Shown piece by piece: positions 1 through 4,432 of a stretch of DNA of 11,393 nt (position 1 is the first letter of the stretch; the number at the start of each line of letters is the position of its first letter). The DNA comes from Chloroflexota bacterium (GTDB taxonomy: Bacteria > Chloroflexota > DTOL01 > JACQYG01), in NCBI GenBank assembly GCA_016208345.1, contig JACQYG010000061.1, positions 1 through 11,393 of the forward strand. Direction: 5' to 3'. A program made the position numbers and the translations under genes. Under the pieces are notes generated by a model, which was not told the origin of the DNA, did not search any database, and saw only the letters and a list, made by a program, of their open reading frames with translations.

Positions 1-18
1 CCCACCGTGCCCAAACTA

Positions 19-40
19 CCGACACCCTCCGATCTGTCGG
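19..40. repeat. Short inverted repeat (6-bp stem)
   Basis: CCGACA at 19-24 is the exact reverse complement of TGTCGG at 35-40, with a 10-base loop. There is no T-run after it on either strand, so it is not a standard terminator. It may be chance. Confidence 0.4.
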
Positions 41-137
41 CCAAGTATATCCCAACCTCCAGCAAACCGCAAGGGCGATCAGCTTTGCTAGTTAAAGAGA
101 TCACCACAGCACCAGGACGTCGCTCCAAGCTGATCAT

Positions 138-178
138 TGGTGTGGCAAATCGCACAACCACGGGGTGTTGCCACACCA
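138..178. repeat. Perfect 11-bp inverted repeat
   Basis: TGGTGTGGCAA at 138-148 is the perfect reverse complement of TTGCCACACCA at 168-178, with a 19-base centre (149-167). As RNA it would form a stable hairpin. As DNA the two arms are about 30 bases (three helical turns) apart centre to centre, compatible with a two-site operator. No poly-T follows on either strand, so a simple intrinsic terminator is not supported. It lies about 135 bases upstream of the metallophosphoesterase start. Confidence 0.6.
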
Positions 179-313
179 GGGAAAGCTGCCGAGGCCAGAT
201 AGAGTGCCATCGTCACCAAGTCCGCGTTGACAGCCTACGTAGGTGGTGGTAGACTTCCCATGATAATCCACACCGAACACGACATATCTAGGAATCCCGG
301 GGAAGTGAGCTAG

Positions 314-1042
314 ATGCGCATCGCCATGTTCTCAGACATCCACGGTAACCTGGCTGCCTTAGAGGCGGTCCTGGCTGACCTGGCTCAGCAAAAGCCAGTA
401 GATCAGATCGCCATTGGGGGTGACCTGGTCTTCGGTGGCCCCCGGCCTAGAGAGGTCATGGCCCGCCTGCGAGGGTTAGGCGCCGCAATCGTCAGGGGAA
501 ATACCGACGAAATGGTGGTGGAGGCCAGTTCAAGGGCCAAAGATGGGTTGTCTGATTCCCAGGCACGAATGGACGACTGGGCTTGGTGGGCTAAGGGGAT
601 GATTTTGACCGAGGACTTGCAGTACCTGAGACAGCTCCCCTTCTGCTGGTCGTTGCGCCCGGATGACGGCGGTGAGCTCCTGCTGGTTCACGCCACGCCC
701 CAGTCAACCTCTGAAACAATCAGGCCCGCGGCGGAGGACGAGGCGTACTCGGAGGCACTCACCAGCACTTCAGCCGCGGTCATTGCTTGCGGCCACGTCC
801 ACCACGCGTTTCATCGCTCCTTCGGCGATCGGCTCTGGCTGAACCTGGGGAGCGTGGGCCTGCCTTTCGACGGAGACAACCGTGCCCCTTATACGATCTT
901 CGAATTGGCTCTTGGCAAATGGCACTTCGAGCGGCATCGGGTGGCCTACGACGTAGAGGCGGTAGTGTCCGACATGTTCGCCCAGGGTCTGCCCCACGCC
1001 CACAACCGGGCTCGCATCCTGCGGTCCGCCAGGTTCCACTAG
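314..1042 (+). CDS. YfcE/MJ0936-type metallophosphoesterase
   Basis: A 242-residue calcineurin-like phosphoesterase of the small YfcE/MJ0936 type, predicted to be a soluble cytoplasmic di-metal (typically Mn or Ni) phosphodiesterase. The physiological substrate of this group is mostly unknown. All metal-ligand motifs are visible in order: SDIHGN (D8, H10), GGDLVFGG (D37), RGNTD (N63, D65), LLVHATP (H126) and CGHVHH (H161, H163, the usual GHTH motif). The length is normal for the family. The ATG follows GGGGAAGTGAG, an acceptable ribosome-binding site. The gene seems monocistronic: it converges on the zinc-ribbon gene with an 87-base gap. The family call is firm; the biological role is not. 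Confidence 0.93.
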   Translation: MRIAMFSDIHGNLAALEAVLADLAQQKPVDQIAIGGDLVFGGPRPREVMARLRGLGAAIVRGNTDEMVVEASSRAKDGLSDSQARMDDWAWWAKGMILTEDLQYLRQLPFCWSLRPDDGGELLLVHATPQSTSETIRPAAEDEAYSEALTSTSAAVIACGHVHHAFHRSFGDRLWLNLGSVGLPFDGDNRAPYTIFELALGKWHFERHRVAYDVEAVVSDMFAQGLPHAHNRARILRSARFH

Positions 1043-1092
1043 GTTCAGGCAATCCGGAGGGCCAAAGCTCAGTCGGTAGCTGCCGCTGCCGT

Positions 1093-1107
1093 TTCTTTAC
1101 TAAAGAA
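1093..1107 (-). repeat. TTCTTT/AAAGAA palindrome, copy 1
   Basis: On the plus strand TTCTTTA C TAAAGAA is a perfect 7-bp inverted repeat around one base. It lies between two convergent genes, 22 bases past the zinc-ribbon stop. Related palindromes, each preceded on the plus strand by a CCG-containing stretch, occur at 3590-3607 and 7297-7314. It lacks a GC-rich stem and a U-tract, so it is not a classical terminator. Confidence 0.6.
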
Positions 1108-1129
1108 GTGTCATCTTGTGGTCCGTTCT

Positions 1130-1840
1130 CTACAACAACCTGGCCCCGCAGTTGCCGCAGAATTTCGCCCCTTTGGTGGGCTCACCACATTGTGGGCAGA
1201 CCGACGGCGCGATCTGGGGGACCGGCATCCTGGCTCCGCACTCCTGGCAGAATTTCGTCCCCTCTGGCATGGCAGCACGGCAGGAGGGGCAGGCCACCGT
1301 TTTCTCTTGCCCCGACACCGGAAGTACGCCGCCGCAGTCTGGGCAAAATTTCGTTCCCAGAGGCGATGCGGACCGACATTGCGGACAAACCAGGACCTCC
1401 GGCGCTCCAGCCGGGACCCTGGCTCCGCATGAGGGACAGAACACAGCTCCCTCGGCCACCAGCCTGCCGCACTGGGGACAGGCTTGCCCGCCTGTCGCCG
1501 AGGCCGGGATACCCAGGCCGAAGGCGCTGGCGAGTCCGGTCAAGGCGCCCATCCATTTCTCCGCCTCTTTCTGGCGTCGCCCGGAACACACCTCGCACTT
1601 ACCCGCTGCAAAATCGAAGTTGGACACACATACCACCCGGGCACATGCTGAGCACTCCCGGAAATTGACCTGGACCTGCTGCCAGGCCTCGGCCAGCTCC
1701 CGTGGTGTCAAAGAGGTCCTGTCCACTGCCGATGGCAAGCTGATGGGCGTGCTGGGAAACTCCCGCTCGCACATCTCGCACGAAAACTGGACATAAGGGC
1801 CCTGACCGTCATTCTCGATCCGGTAGCTTGGCATGCGCAT
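1130..1840 (-). CDS. Multi-zinc-ribbon protein (four double zinc ribbons), function unknown
   Basis: A 236-residue protein of unknown function, predicted cytoplasmic. The N-terminal part has paired cysteines C21/C24, C63/C66 (with C71) and C82/C85, suggesting its own metal-binding fold. Residues 97-116 are hydrophobic and Gly/Ala-rich, too weak to call a membrane helix. The C-terminal half is four tandem zinc ribbons, each CPxCx(10)CxxCG or nearly so: C121/C124/C135/C138, C152/C155/C166/C169, C184/C187/C198/C201, C215/C218/C228/C231, spaced about 31-32 residues apart. The repeat shows in the DNA as a degenerate unit of about 94 bases. AGGAGG at 1848-1853 fixes the start at the first ATG, 7 bases downstream, rather than the second (codon 3). 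The gene is divergent from the M16 peptidase. Similar multi-ribbon proteins often act in protein or nucleic-acid binding; no reaction can be assigned. Confidence 0.85.
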   Translation of the reverse strand: MRMPSYRIENDGQGPYVQFSCEMCEREFPSTPISLPSAVDRTSLTPRELAEAWQQVQVNFRECSACARVVCVSNFDFAAGKCEVCSGRRQKEAEKWMGALTGLASAFGLGIPASATGGQACPQCGRLVAEGAVFCPSCGARVPAGAPEVLVCPQCRSASPLGTKFCPDCGGVLPVSGQEKTVACPSCRAAMPEGTKFCQECGARMPVPQIAPSVCPQCGEPTKGAKFCGNCGARLL

Positions 1841-1863
1841 CTTCCCGCCTCCTTTTTTGGCTA

Positions 1864-1872
1864 ATTATACCA
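1864..1872 (-). promoter_or_regulatory. Extended -10 promoter for the zinc-ribbon gene
   Basis: The minus strand reads TGGTATAAT, a consensus TATAAT (1869-1864) with the extended TGN element. No good -35 lies at 17 bases, as is usual for extended -10 promoters. Transcription from about 1857 would give a very short leader that still includes the AGGAGG. Confidence 0.6.
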
Positions 1873-1891
1873 GGACAGTCAATTGTATTGG

Positions 1892-1920
1892 TTGCATCGC
1901 GGCCAACCCTGTGGTAAGAT
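1892..1920 (+). promoter_or_regulatory. Possible promoter for the M16 peptidase
   Basis: TTGCAT (1892-1897), a 17-base spacer, then TAAGAT (1915-1920) preceded by TGG, that is, an extended -10. The hexamers match consensus only partly, but spacing and position, about 54 bases before the GTG start, fit. Confidence 0.4.
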
Positions 1921-1973
1921 TGCCCGTGGCCGTGCCAAGCTAGAGTTTTGAAATTCGAGGAGCAGATTAAAAG

Positions 1974-3254
1974 GTGCCGGACTCTGAGTTTTACCGCAAA
2001 GCTGTCTTCGACAACGGACTACGGGTTTTGACCTCGGAGATGCTTCACACTCGTTCGGCCAGCATCGCCTTCTTCATCGGCGTGGGCTCCCGCTACGAGT
2101 TGGACGGACAGGGTGGCCTCTCGCATTTTCTGGAGCACATGCTTTTCAAGGGAACCGCCAAACGCCCTACCGCGAAAGATATTTCCGAGGCCATCGAGGG
2201 CGTGGGGGGGCTGTTGAACGCCGCCACCAGCCAGGAGGCCACCGTGTATTGGGCCAAGGTCGCACAACCCCATTATGCCCTGGCCCTGGACATATTGGTG
2301 GACATGCTCTTGAATTCGAAGATTGCCCCGGAGGAGATCGAGAAAGAGCGTAAGGTGATCCTCGAAGAGATCAAGATCATCTTTGACACCCCCAGCGACC
2401 TGGTAACCCTCCTGATCGACCAGGTGCTCTGGGGTGAACATCCCCTGGGCCGAGACATCGCTGGCACCAAAGAGACCGTATCGCGCTTGCAACGTGAAGA
2501 TCTGTTAGCATATCTTGTCCGTCACTATTCCCCCAACACCACTGTGGTAAGTGTGGCCGGAAACGTCACTCACGACCAGGCAGTCGACAGCTTGCATCGA
2601 GCCCTGGGCGGCTGGCGGTCGTCCGCGGACGGAAGCTGGCAGGAGGTGAAGGACGTGCAGGCCGAGCCACGGCACCGAATCCAATATAAAGACACCCAAC
2701 AGGCCCATATCTGTCTGGCCGTGCCCGGGCTCTCCCTCAACCATCCGGAGCGCTTCGCCCTGGGGTTGCTGAATACCCTGCTAGGCGAGGGCATGAGCTC
2801 CCGGCTCTTTCAAGAAATCCGCGAGAAACGGGGCCTGGCCTACGACGTGCATTCTTACGTAAATCGCTTTCAGGACACGGGGTCGGTGGTGGTCTATGCC
2901 GGCGTGGAACCAAATAAAGCGGTGGATACGATCCAGGCCATACTGGGTGAGCTGGCCCGCATGAAAGATGCTCCGGTCTCGCAGGAGGAGCTCTCCAAGG
3001 TCAAGGAACTCTCCAAGGGAAGACTGCTCCTGGGATTGGAGGACTCGCGGTCGGTCGCCTCCTGGCTCGGGAGCCAGGAGCTCCTGTCTGACCGGATCTT
3101 GACCCCGGACGAGGTAGTCGAGAGAATCGAGGCGGTCACCGCCGACGACGTCCAGCGGGTAGCGAAGAGCCTCTTTGCCACGGAGAAGCTGAACCTGGCC
3201 GTGGTGGGCCCCCTGAAGAACGGCGACCGCTTCGCCAGGTTGCTAGCCCTCTAA
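1974..3254 (+). CDS. M16 family zinc metallopeptidase (MlpA/processing-peptidase type)
   Basis: A 426-residue single-chain M16B peptidase, the size of B. subtilis MlpA (YmxG) and mitochondrial processing peptidase subunits. The N-terminal catalytic domain carries the inverted zinc motif HFLEH (H51, E54, H55) and the third ligand E131 in ERKVILEEIK, exactly 76 residues after H55 as expected, so it should be active. The C-terminal domain (about 190-426) has the M16_C signature REKRGLAYDVHSY (283-295), whose Arg and Tyr position the substrate. There is no signal peptide or membrane helix; these enzymes work as dimers on peptides. The GTG start is preceded by GAGGAG at 1957-1962, an 11-base spacing. 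It is divergent from the zinc-ribbon gene. Its TAA (3252-3254) overlaps the convergent S24-like gene's stop. Confidence 0.94.
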   Translation: MPDSEFYRKAVFDNGLRVLTSEMLHTRSASIAFFIGVGSRYELDGQGGLSHFLEHMLFKGTAKRPTAKDISEAIEGVGGLLNAATSQEATVYWAKVAQPHYALALDILVDMLLNSKIAPEEIEKERKVILEEIKIIFDTPSDLVTLLIDQVLWGEHPLGRDIAGTKETVSRLQREDLLAYLVRHYSPNTTVVSVAGNVTHDQAVDSLHRALGGWRSSADGSWQEVKDVQAEPRHRIQYKDTQQAHICLAVPGLSLNHPERFALGLLNTLLGEGMSSRLFQEIREKRGLAYDVHSYVNRFQDTGSVVVYAGVEPNKAVDTIQAILGELARMKDAPVSQEELSKVKELSKGRLLLGLEDSRSVASWLGSQELLSDRILTPDEVVERIEAVTADDVQRVAKSLFATEKLNLAVVGPLKNGDRFARLLAL

Positions 3255-3583
3255 ACCTGCTGTTGCCGGCCATGGAGATCGAACGAAGATACCACTCCCA
3301 GGATTACGATCTCGCTCAGCTTAGTAAAGGTAGCCGGATGGCCAGGGGCAGGCGACGCCAGAACCACATGGCCGCCCTCTTCAAAGTATTGCTTGACGAC
3401 CAATTGGCTCTCAGGTGACACGGCCACCACCAGGTCCCCATTTCTGGGGTGGCCGGCCAAATCCACGACAACCGAATCCCCCGGTCGAACGCCCAGAGGA
3501 GCCAGGCAATCGCTTGCCACCCTCACCCGCCAGTGATCTGCCGGAGCAGCGCTGGTGCCGGGGTCTCGCGTTTGCATTGCCAT
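3251..3583 (-). CDS. Small LexA/UmuD-like S24-domain protein with Ser-to-Cys change
   Basis: A 110-residue protein that looks like a free-standing S24 (LexA/UmuD/signal-peptidase-like) domain with no helix-turn-helix. The segment VASDCLAPLGVRPGDSVVVD (22-41) aligns with the family pattern GDSMxPxxxxGDxVxVD, followed by GDLVVAV (49-55) and VVKQYF (62-67). C26 sits where the nucleophilic Ser should be, L27 replaces the usual Met, and K64 is the expected general-base Lys, 38 residues on (37 in LexA and UmuD). Self-cleavage is therefore doubtful unless Cys serves as nucleophile. I chose the ATG at 3581-3583; a second ATG two codons on (3575-3577) is possible, and the TTG at 3655 would overlap fpg. 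No clear Shine-Dalgarno sequence is seen. It is last in the polA-fpg operon, 28 bases after fpg. Confidence 0.72.
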   Translation of the reverse strand: MAMQTRDPGTSAAPADHWRVRVASDCLAPLGVRPGDSVVVDLAGHPRNGDLVVAVSPESQLVVKQYFEEGGHVVLASPAPGHPATFTKLSEIVILGVVSSFDLHGRQQQV

Positions 3584-3589
3584 GCCCGG

Positions 3590-3607
3590 TTCTTTACGAG
3601 CAAAGAA
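3590..3607 (-). repeat. TTCTTT/AAAGAA palindrome, copy 2
   Basis: TTCTTT (3590-3595) and AAAGAA (3602-3607) flank a 6-base centre. The element nearly fills the 28-base gap between fpg and the S24-like gene and ends 6 bases before the latter's ATG, where a ribosome-binding site would normally be. Confidence 0.55.
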
Positions 3608-3611
3608 ACTA

Positions 3612-4430
3612 TTATCTCTGGCATTTTGGACAGATATGCGTGCCCCGCCCACCAAGCTTGAGGCGCTCTACGGCGGTGCCACACCGGGGACAGGGCTGGC
3701 CGGTGCGGCGAAAGACCAGTAGCGCCTCACGGTTATTCCCCCGGGAGCCATCGGCATTTCGGTAGTCCACGAGGGTGGTGCCGCGGTTGGCGATGCTGGC
3801 AGCCAGGACCCGGCGAATGGCGCCATGCAACCGGGCCGTCTCCTCCGGCGAAATGGACCGTGCCTCCCGGGCGGGGTGAATGCCGGCCAAAAAGAGAGCT
3901 TCGTCCACGTAGATATTGCCCAGGCCGGCGATGAACTTCTGGTCTAAAAGCAGCGGCTTGATGCGGGTCTTGCGGTCTCTCAGGATCTCGGCCATCACCT
4001 CCACCGTGAAATCATCAGAAAGGGGCTCGACACCCAGCCTGCTGTGCAGTGCGCCGCACTCTCGCTCCCCCAAGAAGGCTATCCGTCCAAACTTGCGCAC
4101 GTCGCCGAAACGCAGCTCCTGACCATCATCCAGGCTGAATACGACTTGGGCGTACTTGTCAATGGGCTCCCAGGGGGCCGACACGATCATGCGGCCACTC
4201 AAACGCAAGTGCGCCGCCAACCTCCGGCCATTAGCCAGATCGATCAGCAGGTATTTACCTCTGCGCCCAACGCCACTTATCTTTTGTCCTTGCACGCCAC
4301 GGGCGAACTCCTCCGGGGTAGCACCCTCCACTGCTTTGCCATAGAGCACCCGCACCTGAGTGATGGTTCGTCCCAGGACCACCTTCTGCAAGTGGCGGGC
4401 TACGGTTTCCACTTCAGGCAGCTCTGGCAT
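3612..4430 (-). CDS. mutM: Formamidopyrimidine-DNA glycosylase (Fpg/MutM)
   Basis: A 272-residue bifunctional glycosylase/AP lyase that removes 8-oxoguanine and formamidopyrimidines in base-excision repair. The N-terminus MPELPEVETV carries the catalytic P2 (nucleophile once Met is removed) and E3. GRRGKYLLIDL supplies K59 (equivalent of E. coli K57). HLRLSGRM and GDVRKFGR are the usual intercalation and phosphate-binding segments. GLGNIYVDEALF (169-180) is the helix-two-turn-helix with N172. The zinc finger is complete: C247, C250, C267, C270, with R262 in GGRGTHIC. The length is typical. The ATG lies 2 bases after the polA stop, with GGGGAG inside the end of polA as ribosome-binding site, so it is co-transcribed with and probably translationally coupled to polA, whose product fills the gaps it creates. 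Confidence 0.97.
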   Translation of the reverse strand: MPELPEVETVARHLQKVVLGRTITQVRVLYGKAVEGATPEEFARGVQGQKISGVGRRGKYLLIDLANGRRLAAHLRLSGRMIVSAPWEPIDKYAQVVFSLDDGQELRFGDVRKFGRIAFLGERECGALHSRLGVEPLSDDFTVEVMAEILRDRKTRIKPLLLDQKFIAGLGNIYVDEALFLAGIHPAREARSISPEETARLHGAIRRVLAASIANRGTTLVDYRNADGSRGNNREALLVFRRTGQPCPRCGTAVERLKLGGRGTHICPKCQR

Positions 4431-4432
4431 CT

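Larger units (their letters stand above)
1..313. other. Left-edge region without a convincing gene
   Basis: I cannot assign a gene here. A plus-strand frame is open from the left edge to a TAG at 250-252, and its Cys/Arg/His-rich translation resembles no family I know. On the minus strand one frame is open from about 216 to the left edge with an ATG at 135-137. It reads MISLERRPGAVVISL and continues GLLEVGIYLADRSEG; it could be the start of a gene leaving the window, but no Shine-Dalgarno sequence precedes it. Other minus-strand frames contain stops. What is clear is structural: an 11-bp perfect inverted repeat at 138-178, a 6-bp one at 19-40 and a 10-bp palindrome CCTACGTAGG at 234-243. No tRNA-like fold was seen. 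Confidence 0.5.

Noticed and set aside
7..252. Plus-strand 81-codon frame at the left edge
   Set aside because: There is no Shine-Dalgarno sequence or recognisable domain, and its Cys/Arg/His-rich composition is unlike its neighbours. It could only be revived if the left flank continues it.
1093..1107. Palindrome as an intrinsic terminator between convergent genes
   Set aside because: The stem is AT-rich with essentially no loop, no U-tract follows, and the same motif occurs upstream of two genes.
787..1668. A long plus-strand frame (293 codons) across the convergent gap
   Set aside because: It overlaps the metallophosphoesterase in another frame and runs antisense to the zinc-ribbon gene. 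Its Arg/Pro/Ser-rich translation is typical of a shadow frame in GC-rich DNA.
1116..1796. Plus-strand 226-codon frame opposite the zinc-ribbon gene
   Set aside because: Its periodicity merely mirrors the tandem zinc-ribbon codons on the other strand. The minus-strand frame has the Cys motifs and AGGAGG.
3653..3655. TTG at 3655 as start of the S24-like gene
   Set aside because: It would overlap fpg by 44 bases and add residues encoded by the palindrome that do not belong to the S24 fold. The ATG at 3583 gives a compact domain.
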